Shown piece by piece: positions 8,261-16,715 of a stretch of 64,000 nucleotides of DNA. Position 1 is the first letter of the stretch. Each line of letters starts with the position of its first letter. This DNA comes from Paraburkholderia phytofirmans OLGA172 (GTDB lineage Bacteria; Pseudomonadota; Gammaproteobacteria; Burkholderiales; Burkholderiaceae), in assembly GCF_001634365.1 (NCBI RefSeq), contig NZ_CP014578.1:4402001-4466000 (forward strand). Reading direction: 5' to 3'. A model generated the notes under the pieces. It was given only the letters and a program-made list of their open reading frames with translations. It was not told the DNA's origin and did not search any database. Made by a program: the position numbers and the translations under genes.

Positions 8261-9904
8261 ATGTCGTTTCTTTCACAGATCGGGTCACTGCTCGGCTCTG
8301 CCAGCAGTACGTCCGCCAGCGCGGCCACGGCCGCTGCGGCGAACGCCAAACCGTTCTCGCAAACCCTGCAGCAGAGCATCGACATGCAAAACAACGCGGC
8401 CGCGCAGAGCGCGAGCAAGCCGCCGGCTTCGTCGTCCTCTTCGTCTTCGTCTGCTTCCCCGTCGTCCTCGGCATCTTCGTCGAGCGTGGATGGCGCGCCG
8501 CCGCCCGATCCTTCGACGAAGAACCCGGATACCGCGAGCAGCAACACGGACAACAGCAACTCGGCGGGTACGTCCTCATCCGGCTCGTCGGCAGCTTCTT
8601 CGGCAGCTTCTTCGTCAGCTTCTTCGTCAGCTTCTTCGTCAGCTTCTTTGTCCGCTCCTTCGTCTGCTCCTTCGTCTGCTCCTTCGTCCGCTTCTTCGTC
8701 CGCTTCTTCGTCGGCTTCTTCGTCCGTTTTTTCGTCCAATACGCAGCAGGCCTCGACCAAGGCCAACGCGACGCCGCCGAAGTCTAATCTGACCACGCAG
8801 ACCGACGCGGGCACGGCAGCCGCCGCCGCCGCCGCGCAGGCTCAGGCGATTGCGAATAACGCCATCGATCCGGCGATCGCGGACCCTGCCACGGCACTGA
8901 CTGACGCCGTGGCCACGCAGCCCGGCACGGACACCACGACGGGCACCGCCACGGGTAAAAAAACTGGCGCGACCGATCCGAAGTTGGCGCAGGACGCGTT
9001 GCAGGCGGCGCTGGCCGCGCTGGCGAGCGGCCAGGGTGTGGTTCCGGCGCAGGCGCTGGCAAGCGGCGCGGCGGCGAACGCTGCGACGGCGGCAGGCGGC
9101 CTGGGTGCTGGCGCGAACAACGGCCTCAATGGACTCAATGGACTCAATGGATCGTCCGACAGCAAGACGCTTGCGGCCGGTTTGTTTGGCGATGGCAAGG
9201 GCTCGAGCGCCGTCAAGAGCGCGTTGACGGCGGCGGCCACGACGGTGGCGGATCCATCGGCGTCGGCCAAGGCTGCGGCGGACGCGCTGACTGCGACGGT
9301 TGCTGGCGGTTCGCAGGCTGACGATCTGGCGTCCTTCAAGAGTGCGGCCGATACCGCGACGGCGGCGCTGGCAGCTGGCCAGGCCGCGGCGGGCGCCGCG
9401 AGTGCGACGGCGGCCGTGCAGACGACGGGTAACGCTGGGGCTGCGGAAGTGGCGAATGCGTTGTCGCCGCAGGTGGGCACGGCGGACTGGGAAGACGCGT
9501 TGAGTCAGAAGGTGGTGTTTTTGTCGAATGCGCATTCGCAGAGCGCCGAGCTGACGTTGAATCCGAAGGATTTGGGACCGCTACAGGTTGTCTTGCAGGT
9601 TGCCGATAATCATGCACATGCGTTGTTTGTTTCGCAGCACCAGCAGGTGCGGGAGGCTGTGGAGGCAGCGCTGCCGAAGCTTCGCGAGGCGATGGAATCC
9701 AATGGGATTGGGTTGGGGAGCGCTAGTGTTAGCGATGGGTTTGCCCGGCAGGGCGGGCAGCAGCAGAGTGCTGGTTCGGGGCGCTCGGGGGCGCGCGGTG
9801 GGAGCGCGGCGGGGTTTGCCGGCGGCGCTGGGTCGGATTCTGACTCTGTAGCGGCTAATGTTGCCGTGCGGCGGACTGTGGGGCTGGTGGATACGTTTGC
9901 TTGA
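8261..9904 (+). CDS. fliK: Flagellar hook-length control protein FliK
   Basis: FliK (547 residues) measures hook length and triggers the FlhB export switch. The C-terminal Flg_hook domain is clear at about residues 408-500 (SAELTLNPKDLGPLQVVLQV, then VREAVEAALPKLREAMESNG). The rest is low-complexity Ala/Ser/Thr/Pro, as is usual for the ruler part, but residues about 109-159 are an extreme Ser/Ala/Pro array coded by 12-base tandem repeats. The start at 8261 (MSFLSQIGSLLGSASS) follows AGGA; an in-frame upstream start at 8246 is less likely. Base composition drifts to G/T-rich in the last 450 bases, continuing into the unusual intergenic segment downstream. Confidence 0.93.
   Translation: MSFLSQIGSLLGSASSTSASAATAAAANAKPFSQTLQQSIDMQNNAAAQSASKPPASSSSSSSSASPSSSASSSSVDGAPPPDPSTKNPDTASSNTDNSNSAGTSSSGSSAASSAASSSASSSASSSASLSAPSSAPSSAPSSASSSASSSASSSVFSSNTQQASTKANATPPKSNLTTQTDAGTAAAAAAAQAQAIANNAIDPAIADPATALTDAVATQPGTDTTTGTATGKKTGATDPKLAQDALQAALAALASGQGVVPAQALASGAAANAATAAGGLGAGANNGLNGLNGLNGSSDSKTLAAGLFGDGKGSSAVKSALTAAATTVADPSASAKAAADALTATVAGGSQADDLASFKSAADTATAALAAGQAAAGAASATAAVQTTGNAGAAEVANALSPQVGTADWEDALSQKVVFLSNAHSQSAELTLNPKDLGPLQVVLQVADNHAHALFVSQHQQVREAVEAALPKLREAMESNGIGLGSASVSDGFARQGGQQQSAGSGRSGARGGSAAGFAGGAGSDSDSVAANVAVRRTVGLVDTFA
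8588..8737 (+). repeat. 12-base tandem repeat array inside fliK
   Basis: About twelve imperfect copies of a GCTTCTTCGTCA-like unit encode a Ser-Ser-Ala-Ser/Pro array. All units are 12 bases long, so gain or loss of copies keeps the reading frame and only changes FliK length. Variants (CTCCTTCGTCTG, CTTCTTCGTCCG) form local blocks, which suggests repeated slippage. Confidence 0.9.
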
Positions 9905-10630
9905 TGGTTTTTTGCCCGTTCGGGCGGGGGATTGCCTGGCGGCGCGGCTTTTGGGTTTGTTGCCTTTGGCGGGGTTTGTTTGCCTGCGCGTCGCGGACGG
10001 GTCTGCATGGGAAACCAGGGGCTTCGGTTCAAGTCTGCGGAGGCCATCGGCTTCGCCTTGGCGAAGCGCCGAATGAAGGGCGCACACGAAAACGCGGCAA
10101 TCGGTTTTATGAACTACGCTTCGGCGCGCGCAGCGCCGCCGGAGGTATGACTCCCTTGTCACTAGCGCATGCAGGTGCACGAACACGGATTCCAGATGCA
10201 CCACTACCGCTTGCGAACTACGGGACCCGCTTAGCATTAGCGGTTTGAGCCGCTTTCTTTGCTTACTTTCTTTGCGGCGGCAAAGAAAGTGAGTGCCGCC
10301 CCGCACAGGGGCAACGCTAATAAACCACGAACAATTCAAGGAAAGGCCAAGAACCCAGATCAAGGAAAGGCGCAAAACCATAAGCGCACAAACAAAAAGC
10401 GCCGAACAGGCAAAAAAGCAAGGAAAGACCACCGCCGCAGGTAAACAGAAAAGCAAACGCCAAACAGGCAAAAAAGCCCCAACTCGCCGAAGGCAAAAAA
10501 CCCCAATCCCCCGCCTGAAAGGCAAAAACCAGAGATAGCCCTCAATAACCCTTCTTTTCGACCCATCGCGCCGCAGGCAAATAAACAACAATCACCCTCA
10601 CCAGCACTAAAGGCAAGCAAAGCAAACCTC
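9905..10630. repeat. Mosaic repetitive intergenic element between fliK and fliL
   Basis: This 726-base gap splits fliFGHIJK from fliLMNOPQR and holds no convincing gene. The left arm (about 9905-9980) is G/T-rich, with TTTTTTGCCCGTTCGGGCGGGGGATTG-like sequence. The right arm (about 10380-10540) is A/C-rich and, read on the minus strand, repeats the same theme: T-tracts followed by GCC-N3-5-GGC mini-hairpins. The centre holds a perfect palindrome GCTTCGCC-TT-GGCGAAGC (10050-10067) and the element at 10265-10290. Lysine-rich and other frames across it have no codon structure I trust. The fliL promoter probably lies in its last 100 bases. Confidence 0.7.
10265..10290. repeat. Perfect inverted repeat of a Paraburkholderia-type extragenic element
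   Basis: ACTTTCTTTGC, a 4-base loop (GGCG), then GCAAAGAAAGT: an 11-base perfect stem. It is followed by GAGTGCCGCCCCGCACAGGG and GCAACGCTAATAAACC, which I recall as part of a motif dispersed between genes in Paraburkholderia genomes. Identity and copy number need a genome search. Confidence 0.65.
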
Positions 10631-11137
10631 ATGGCAACCACGACCGCAAACCAGCAAGCCGCGCCCGCTTCCCCGGGCCCCTTGAAGCGCATCATCCTGA
10701 TCGTCCTCATCGCGATCATCGCCGCAGGCGCTGCCGGCGCGGGCGTGTGGTTCTTCATGTCCAAGCGCAGCCCAGCCCCCGCTTCAGCGGAAACCGCCAG
10801 CGCGCCGGCGCCATTGGCCGTGCCGCTCTTCTTCCCGCTCGAATCGATGACAGTCAACCTGCAATCGGACGACGGTCAGCAGCACTTCCTGCGTATCGGC
10901 CTGACGCTCAAGCTCGACGACCCGAAAATCCAGCAGGAACTCGCCGACCATATGCCGGAAGTGCGCAGCCGCATCCTCCTCGCACTGTCGAACAAACACC
11001 CGGAAGAACTCGCGCCGCTCGAAGGCAAACGCGCGCTGGCCACCGAACTCCAGACGCTGATCGAACAGCCGACCGATAAAGGCGCCGCGCCAGTCCACGT
11101 CCAGGACGTCCTGTTCACCGAATTCGTCGTGCAGTGA
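10631..11137 (+). CDS. fliL: Flagellar basal body-associated protein FliL
   Basis: A 168-residue single-pass inner-membrane protein. The membrane segment is at about residues 17-38 (RIILIVLIAIIAAGAAGAGV, then WFF), and the C-terminal periplasmic domain (MTVNLQSDDGQQHFLRIGLT, then VQDVLFTEFVVQ) matches FliL. FliL rings surround stators and raise motor output. It begins the fliLMNOPQR cluster and is separated from fliM by 50 bases with an AGGA-type ribosome site. Length is normal. Confidence 0.95.
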   Translation: MATTTANQQAAPASPGPLKRIILIVLIAIIAAGAAGAGVWFFMSKRSPAPASAETASAPAPLAVPLFFPLESMTVNLQSDDGQQHFLRIGLTLKLDDPKIQQELADHMPEVRSRILLALSNKHPEELAPLEGKRALATELQTLIEQPTDKGAAPVHVQDVLFTEFVVQ

Positions 11138-11187
11138 ACTTGTTTCACGCTGCCATCATTAACCGCCGGACGCACGAGGAATAAGGA

Positions 11188-12186
11188 ATGGGCCACGAAG
11201 AGTTCATGTCCCAGGAGGAGGTCGATGCCCTCCTCAAGGGCGTCACCGGCGAGTCCGACTCGGTCGCCGAGCAGACCGATCGTTCCGGGGTACGCCCGTA
11301 CAACATCGCGACGCAGGAACGCATCGTCCGCGGTCGGATGCCCGGCCTCGAAATCATCAACGACCGCTTCGCGCGTCTGTTGCGCGTCGGTATCTTCAAC
11401 TTCATGCGGCGTTCGGCGGAAATCTCCGTCGGCCCGGTGAAGGTGTTGAAGTACAGCGAGTTCACCCGCAACCTGCCGATCCCGACCAACCTGAACCTGG
11501 TCCACGTGAAGCCGTTGCGCGGCACGTCGCTGTTCGTGTTCGATCCGAATCTGGTGTTCTTCGTCGTCGATAACCTGTTCGGCGGCGACGGGCGTTTCCA
11601 TACCCGCGTCGAAGGCCGCGATTTCACGGCAACCGAGCAGCGCATCATCATGAAGCTGCTCAATCTCACGTTCGAGCACTACGCGGCGTCGTGGAAAAGC
11701 GTGCGCCCGCTGCAGTTCGAATTCGTGCGCTCGGAAATGCACACGCAGTTCGCCAACGTGGCGACGCCGAACGAAATCGTCATCGTCACGCAGTTCTCGA
11801 TCGAGTTCGGCACGACGGGCGGCACGCTGCACATCTGCATGCCGTATTCGATGATCGAACCGATCCGCGACATTCTCTCGTCGCCGATCCAGGGCGAGGC
11901 GCTGGAAGTCGACCGCCGCTGGATCCGCGTGCTGTCGCAACAGGTCCAGGCCGCGGAAGTGGAGCTGACCGCCGACCTGGCCGAGGTGCCGGTCACGTTC
12001 GAACAGATCCTGAACATGCGCCGTGGCGATGTTCTGCCGATCAACATCCCGGAACACATCACGGCGAAAGTCGATGGCGTACCGGTGATGGAATGCGGCT
12101 ACGGAATTTTCAATGGTCAGTACGCGCTGCGGGTCCAGAAAATGATCAGCGCAGCCGACACGATAAAGGAAGGTGGATATGAGTGA
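11188..12186 (+). CDS. fliM: Flagellar motor switch protein FliM
   Basis: FliM (332 residues) is the C-ring protein that receives phosphorylated CheY. The N-terminal CheY-binding segment is present (FMSQEEVDALLKGVTGE at about residues 6-22), followed by the CheC-like middle domain (RLLRVGIFNFMRRSAEISVG, NLVFFVVDNLFGGDG) and the C-terminal SpoA domain that pairs with FliN (ADLAEVPVTFEQILNMRRGD). The gene overlaps fliN by 8 bases. All domains look intact, so the switch should respond to the CheY proteins coded at 44 and 52.6 kb. Confidence 0.97.
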   Translation: MGHEEFMSQEEVDALLKGVTGESDSVAEQTDRSGVRPYNIATQERIVRGRMPGLEIINDRFARLLRVGIFNFMRRSAEISVGPVKVLKYSEFTRNLPIPTNLNLVHVKPLRGTSLFVFDPNLVFFVVDNLFGGDGRFHTRVEGRDFTATEQRIIMKLLNLTFEHYAASWKSVRPLQFEFVRSEMHTQFANVATPNEIVIVTQFSIEFGTTGGTLHICMPYSMIEPIRDILSSPIQGEALEVDRRWIRVLSQQVQAAEVELTADLAEVPVTFEQILNMRRGDVLPINIPEHITAKVDGVPVMECGYGIFNGQYALRVQKMISAADTIKEGGYE

Positions 12187-12643
12187 CCTGAACGCAAAGA
12201 CTGAGGCCGAACTGGCCGGCGGCGAGCCGCAGCTGGCCGCCGACGCAGCCAGCGCCGAAGACGACGCGGCGATGGCCGACTGGGCCAGCGCGCTGGCCGA
12301 GCAGAACGACAACACGGAAGTCAGCGCGACCACGGCAGGCGTGTTCCAGCCGCTCTCGAAGGTCGAACCGACCTCGACGCGCAACGACATCGACATGATC
12401 CTGGACATTCCGGTCCAGATGACAGTCGAACTCGGCCGCACCAAGATCGCGATCCGCAACCTGCTGCAACTCGCGCAGGGCTCAGTCGTGGAACTGGACG
12501 GCATGGCGGGTGAACCGATGGACGTGCTGGTCAACGGCTGCCTGATCGCCCAGGGCGAAGTGGTGGTCGTGAACGACAAGTTCGGCATCCGTCTGACCGA
12601 CATCATCACGCCGTCCGAACGCATCCGGAAACTGAATCGATGA
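12179..12643 (+). CDS. fliN: Flagellar motor switch protein FliN
   Basis: A 154-residue C-ring protein. The C-terminal SpoA domain is clear (ILDIPVQMTVELGRTKIAIR, then LLQLAQGSVVELDGMAGEPM). The first 70 residues are an acidic, Ala-rich linker. The ATG at 12179 was taken as start because AAGGAAGG lies just upstream; a GTG two codons earlier is possible. It overlaps the fliM end and its stop overlaps the fliO start by 4 bases, so it is translationally coupled on both sides. Confidence 0.95.
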   Translation: MSDLNAKTEAELAGGEPQLAADAASAEDDAAMADWASALAEQNDNTEVSATTAGVFQPLSKVEPTSTRNDIDMILDIPVQMTVELGRTKIAIRNLLQLAQGSVVELDGMAGEPMDVLVNGCLIAQGEVVVVNDKFGIRLTDIITPSERIRKLNR

Positions 12644-13284
12644 ACCGCGTTGCCGGTCGCGCCATGCTGCATGCGTCGCGCAATGTTCTCAATCGCGCTG
12701 CGTCCGCAATAACGACAGCAATGGCAACGACGGCAGCGGCCACCTCGGCGCTGATGTTCACGCTGACCTCGGTGGCGACATTCGCACCCTCGGCCGCGCA
12801 CGCAGCCGACATGAACGCGGTCAATAACGCCGCGAAAATCGCGTCGGGTGTGGGTGCAGGCACGGCCGTTCCGGCGCTCGGCGTCGGCGCGGTGCTGCAA
12901 ACCATCGTCGGCCTGCTAGTCGTGATCGGCCTGGTGTTCGCCTGTGCATGGCTCGCGCGCCGCTTCGGCTTACAGCCGGCCAATCGCGGCGGCCTCGTCA
13001 AGACGATCGGCGGCGCCTCGCTCGGTGGCAAGGAGCGGGTTGCAGTGGTGGAGATCGGCGATACGTGGCTCGTGCTCGGCACGGCGCCCGGCAATGTGCG
13101 TCTGCTGCATACGATGCCCGCAGGCGCAGCCGCGATCGATCCGGCCACAGGCACGCAACCGGGCGCCTCGGCTGCGTCGGGTAAAGGAGCAGCGTTGCCC
13201 GGCACCTTCGGCCAACGCTTTCGCGACGCGTTAAAAGGCGAACTGGGCAAACGTTTCAATGGGCAAGGCAGCGGGGATCGCTAA
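12640..13284 (+). CDS. fliO: Flagellar biosynthetic protein FliO
   Basis: FliO (214 residues) helps assemble the FliP ring of the export gate. A membrane segment at about residues 87-107 ([20 protein letters not shown]) is followed by a cytoplasmic SH3-like domain ([20 protein letters not shown], then [17 protein letters not shown]). The N-terminal 55 residues may include a signal sequence (cleavage near AHAADMN). FliO is poorly conserved; the motif [20 protein letters not shown] together with its place between fliN and fliP makes the call firm. Confidence 0.92.
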   Translation: MNRVAGRAMLHASRNVLNRAASAITTAMATTAAATSALMFTLTSVATFAPSAAHAADMNAVNNAAKIASGVGAGTAVPALGVGAVLQTIVGLLVVIGLVFACAWLARRFGLQPANRGGLVKTIGGASLGGKERVAVVEIGDTWLVLGTAPGNVRLLHTMPAGAAAIDPATGTQPGASAASGKGAALPGTFGQRFRDALKGELGKRFNGQGSGDR

Positions 13285-14117
13285 TGCAGTTCAGTTTTCA
13301 ATCAGCGCAATCGGTACGTCACGCGCACGCCACTCGCATGTCCTGCGTCGCCTCGAAAGTCATTCCCGTCCTACGCCGTATCGTGCCGGCCGTGTTGCCG
13401 GCGCTGATGCTGGCGCTGCCGACGCTGTCGTTCGCACAAACCGCCGGCTTGCCGGCCTTCAATACGAGTCCGGGCCCGAACGGCGGCACGACCTACTCGC
13501 TGAGCGTGCAGACGATGCTGCTGCTCACGATGCTGTCGTTCCTGCCGGCGATGGTGTTGATGATGACGAGCTTCACGCGCATCATTATCGTGTTGTCGCT
13601 GCTGCGCCAGGCGCTCGGCACGACCACCACGCCGCCTAACCAGGTGCTGGTCGGTCTCGCGCTGTTCCTCACGCTGTTCGTGATGTCGCCGGTGCTCGAC
13701 AAGGCCTATAACGACGGCTACAAACCGTTCTCCGAAGGCTCGATGCCGATGGAGACCGCCGTCAGCCGCGGCCTCGCGCCGTTCAAGACGTTCATGCTGC
13801 GTCAGACCCGTGAAAGCGATCTCGCACTGTTCGCCCGCATCTCGCACGCCGCGCCGATGCAAGGTCCGGAAGACGTGCCGTTGTCGCTGCTGGTGCCGTC
13901 GTTCGTGACGAGTGAACTGAAGACGGGCTTCCAGATCGGTTTCACGATTTTCATCCCGTTCCTGATCATCGACATGGTGGTGGCGAGCGTGCTGATGTCG
14001 ATGGGGATGATGATGGTGTCGCCCGCTACCATCTCGCTGCCGTTCAAGCTGATGCTGTTCGTGCTGGTCGACGGTTGGCAATTGCTGCTCGGCTCGCTCG
14101 CGCAGAGCTTTGTTTAA
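13284..14117 (+). CDS. fliP: Flagellar biosynthetic protein FliP
   Basis: FliP (277 residues) forms the core of the export gate with FliQ and FliR. It has a cleavable signal sequence (to about FAQTAG) and four membrane spans; conserved stretches include [40 protein letters not shown] and [20 protein letters not shown]. The ATG at 13284 shares one base with the fliO stop; an internal ATG at 13338 ([10 protein letters not shown]) could also be the start. The rest of the protein is canonical. Confidence 0.96.
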   Translation: MQFSFQSAQSVRHAHATRMSCVASKVIPVLRRIVPAVLPALMLALPTLSFAQTAGLPAFNTSPGPNGGTTYSLSVQTMLLLTMLSFLPAMVLMMTSFTRIIIVLSLLRQALGTTTTPPNQVLVGLALFLTLFVMSPVLDKAYNDGYKPFSEGSMPMETAVSRGLAPFKTFMLRQTRESDLALFARISHAAPMQGPEDVPLSLLVPSFVTSELKTGFQIGFTIFIPFLIIDMVVASVLMSMGMMMVSPATISLPFKLMLFVLVDGWQLLLGSLAQSFV

Positions 14118-14121
14118 CCGG

Positions 14122-14160
14122 GTCACTTAGCTGAGTCACTTAGCTGAGTCACTTAGCTAC
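14122..14160. repeat. Triple 13-base direct repeat between fliP and fliQ
   Basis: GTCACTTAGCTGA occurs twice exactly and a third time as GTCACTTAGCTAC, head to tail, immediately after the fliP stop. fliP and fliQ are usually closely coupled, so this 79-base spacer looks like a recent expansion. Function unknown. Confidence 0.9.
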
Positions 14161-14196
14161 CTCACTCAACCCTTCACGCTTCCGGTCGAAAACGCC

Positions 14197-14466
14197 ATGA
14201 ATCAAGAATCCGTCATGACGCTCGCGCACCAGGCCATGTATGTCGGCCTGTTGCTTGCCGCGCCGCTCTTGCTGGTCGCGCTGGTGGTCGGTCTGGTGGT
14301 GAGCCTGTTCCAGGCCGCTACGCAGATCAACGAAACCACACTGTCGTTCATTCCGAAGCTGCTTGCGATCGCCATCACCATGGTGATCGCCGGTCCGTGG
14401 ATGTTGACGACCATGCTCGACTACCTGCGCCAGACGCTCACCAACATCCCGTCGCTCGTCAACTGA
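14197..14466 (+). CDS. fliQ: Flagellar biosynthetic protein FliQ
   Basis: An 89-residue protein with two hydrophobic hairpin segments (LLLAAPLLLVALVVGLVVSL and LLAIAITMVIAGPWMLTTML) and the conserved FQAATQINETTLSFIPK loop. Four FliQ copies surround the FliP-FliR gate. Length is exactly typical. It follows a repeat-expanded spacer after fliP and precedes fliR by 46 bases. Confidence 0.97.
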   Translation: MNQESVMTLAHQAMYVGLLLAAPLLLVALVVGLVVSLFQAATQINETTLSFIPKLLAIAITMVIAGPWMLTTMLDYLRQTLTNIPSLVN

Positions 14467-14512
14467 GCGCGGCCCCGGCCTCCGCCCGGCGCTTACCCCC
14501 TCTCCCACCGCC

Positions 14513-15295
14513 ATGTTTTCCGTCACCTACGCACAACTGAACGTCTGGCTCACGGCGTTCCTGTGGCCGTTCGTGCGGATTCTCGCGCTGGTGGCGACCG
14601 CGCCGGTGCTCGGCAACCGCTCGTTGCCGACGCGCGTGAAGATTGGCCTCGCGGCCTTCATCACGATCATCGTCGCGCCCACGCTCGGCGCGCTGCCTCA
14701 GGTCACGGTGTTTTCCGCCGAAGGCGTGTGGATCATCGTCAACCAGTTTCTGATCGGCATCGCGCTCGGCATGACGATGCAAATCGTGTTTCAGGCGATC
14801 GGCGCCACCGGCGATTTTGTCGGCCTGGGCATGGGTCTCGGCTTCGCGACCTTCTTCGATGCGCAGGCGAGCAGTTCGAGCCAGGTAATGTCGAGCTACA
14901 TGACCACGATCGCGATGCTGGTGTTTCTGGTGATCGACGGTCATCTGCAGATGATCAGCGCGCTGCTGACCACGTTCCAGTCCGTGCCGGTGTCGGCGAA
15001 TATTCTGGGCGCGCCCGGCTGGCGCACACTGGCGAATTTCGGCAGCACGGTGTTTTCGGCGGGGCTGCTGCTGTCGCTGCCGGTGGTCGTCGCACTCCTG
15101 ATCACCAACATCTCGCTCGGCATCCTGAACCGCGCCGCGCCACAAATCGGCGTATTCCAGATCGGCTTTCCGATAACGATGCTGTTCGGCATACTGCTTC
15201 TGCAGCTGATGATCCCGAACATGATTCCGTTCTTCATGCGCCTGTTCGATGTCGGCATCGATCAGATGGGGCGGGTGGCGGCGGGGTTGAAGTAG
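14513..15295 (+). CDS. fliR: Flagellar biosynthetic protein FliR
   Basis: FliR (260 residues) completes the export gate. It has about six hydrophobic segments and family stretches such as FLWPFVRILALVATAPVLGN, GLGMGLGFATFFDAQASSSS and RAAPQIGVFQIGFPITMLFG. It is the last gene of fliLMNOPQR. The ATG at 14513 has no strong ribosome site in the C/T-rich leader (CCCCTCTCCCACCGCC), but no alternative start gives a better N-terminus. The 226 bases downstream, before the protease-like gene, show no clear terminator. Confidence 0.96.
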   Translation: MFSVTYAQLNVWLTAFLWPFVRILALVATAPVLGNRSLPTRVKIGLAAFITIIVAPTLGALPQVTVFSAEGVWIIVNQFLIGIALGMTMQIVFQAIGATGDFVGLGMGLGFATFFDAQASSSSQVMSSYMTTIAMLVFLVIDGHLQMISALLTTFQSVPVSANILGAPGWRTLANFGSTVFSAGLLLSLPVVVALLITNISLGILNRAAPQIGVFQIGFPITMLFGILLLQLMIPNMIPFFMRLFDVGIDQMGRVAAGLK

Positions 15296-15521
15296 CGCGG
15301 CGGCACTGCGTGCTTCGCCCTCACTCTCTTGATTTTTTTTAAGCATCGTCTGATTCGCGTCAATCAATGACGCCGGTAGCGTAACTCATCCGCCATCTGC
15401 TCTGGACCGCTGCGTCCGATGAACCCTGAACCCGGAGATTTCCGGAAACCCGGCAGGCCTGCGCGGACCGCCGGTTCCCATCAGCGGAACCATCCGATCC
15501 TGTCGCTTTCAGGGAGCGCTC

Positions 15522-16586
15522 ATGTTAAATCGGTCTATCCCCGCGCGCGTGTCCGCGCAGCCTTCCTCGCATGTCAGCAAAATTGCGTTGAACCGTCTTC
15601 TTGGTATTGCTTTGATGACGGTCACGCTGGGCGCCTGTTCAAGGCACAACGAACCCGTAGCCGTTGTACCGCTCGAGCCTGGCGGTATGGCGCCAGTCCT
15701 GACAGTGAACATCGGCGCGAATCGATATCAGTTCGTCTTCGACACCGGAGCGACCACAAATTTGATCGATCCGCGTATCGCCGCGCGGCATCTTGGACGC
15801 ATGAGCGAGGAACAGATGCGCCAGTGGGAACGCTATCAGGAGCCGTTGCCCCGCTCCACCAGTCTGCTGGGCGGTGCCGCCGCCGCGATCCAGTATTACC
15901 GGGCGTCGTCGGTGCGCTATGGAGGCTGGACGATACCGTCCTCCGGTCTGATTCCCGCTGTCGATGCCCCCGAACTGACGCGTCTTTCGCAAAGCGCCGG
16001 CACGCCTTTGGACGGCGTACTCGGCATGCGCTCGATTGCCGCCTTGAACTGGATATGGGATCGCCATGCCGGCCGGCTCGAAGGTTATCGCTTCGGCTCG
16101 AAAAACTTCGCCCCCCTGCTCCACGACATGGCCTGCACCGCCATCAGTATTCAACCCAACGGCCTACCCGCGATCACCCTGGATCTGCCGCCGTGGGGCG
16201 CCACATGGTTCGTTATCGACACGGGCTTCGTCACCAATTACAGCGGTTCACTGTCAATCGCCGATGTCGCTGTGCTGCGTCATATGAAAGCGCTGAGCGG
16301 CGAGGTGACAGCCAGCAACGGGCAAAGCGCCGATCCGGCAACACGTGAATCCGACACGTTTGTGCAGGTGGGGGCAGCGCGTCTCGAACACCTCACGTTC
16401 GACCGTCTTGTCTTCGAGCAGATTGCACTCTCGTCGGCGCGCCTCGGCATGGGTTTCATCAACCGGTTCGAGCGCGTTGCGTTCGATTTCGAGGCGAACC
16501 GCTTCTGCTTCGCTCCGCCGATACGGACCATGCCGGACACGCTCCCTACCCGTGCCGAACTGGCTGCGCCTGCCGTCCGCGAATGA
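15522..16586 (+). CDS. Retropepsin/pepsin-like aspartic protease lipoprotein
   Basis: A 354-residue protein with a lipoprotein signal: hydrophobic segment LLGIALMTVTLGAC with the lipobox cysteine at residue 39. Two aspartic-protease-type motifs follow: FDTGATTNLID with Asp74, and VIDTGFVTNYSG with Asp233. This fits a two-lobed aspartic protease fold, each lobe giving one catalytic Asp. A ribosome site (GGGAG) stands before the ATG at 15522. It is probably anchored in the envelope; the substrate is unknown. It is not a standard flagellar gene, but it lies between fliR and flgL and is followed by a paralogue. Activity is inference. Confidence 0.75.
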   Translation: MLNRSIPARVSAQPSSHVSKIALNRLLGIALMTVTLGACSRHNEPVAVVPLEPGGMAPVLTVNIGANRYQFVFDTGATTNLIDPRIAARHLGRMSEEQMRQWERYQEPLPRSTSLLGGAAAAIQYYRASSVRYGGWTIPSSGLIPAVDAPELTRLSQSAGTPLDGVLGMRSIAALNWIWDRHAGRLEGYRFGSKNFAPLLHDMACTAISIQPNGLPAITLDLPPWGATWFVIDTGFVTNYSGSLSIADVAVLRHMKALSGEVTASNGQSADPATRESDTFVQVGAARLEHLTFDRLVFEQIALSSARLGMGFINRFERVAFDFEANRFCFAPPIRTMPDTLPTRAELAAPAVRE

Positions 16587-16715
16587 AGCGGCAGGCATCT
16601 TCGAGACGCAAGATTTTCCGCTGCGCCGTGCGCCTGTCGTAGCAGGCGCATCCCCAGGTGCAGACGAAACCACCCACATTCGACTTCCTGGTCGTCATCG
16701 AATATGAGGAAATCT

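Noticed and set aside
8588..8737. Regularly spaced repeats as a CRISPR array
   Set aside because: Units are contiguous 12-mers inside a coding frame without spacers.
7744..8814. Acidic repeat protein on the minus strand (EADEEADEGADE-like)
   Set aside because: It is the complement of the FliK Ser/Ala repeat; the frame runs across fliJ and fliK and has no ribosome site.
10293..10538. Lysine-rich small open frame in the fliK-fliL gap
   Set aside because: Codons reflect the A-rich repeat sequence; no ribosome site and no conserved pattern.
9581..10591. 336-codon minus-strand frame through the fliK-fliL gap
   Set aside because: It overlaps the certain fliK end and passes through repeats and palindromes; no domain seen.
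10876..12900. 674-codon open frame on the minus strand
   Set aside because: Antisense to fliL, fliM and fliN; composition is that of a GC-rich shadow frame.
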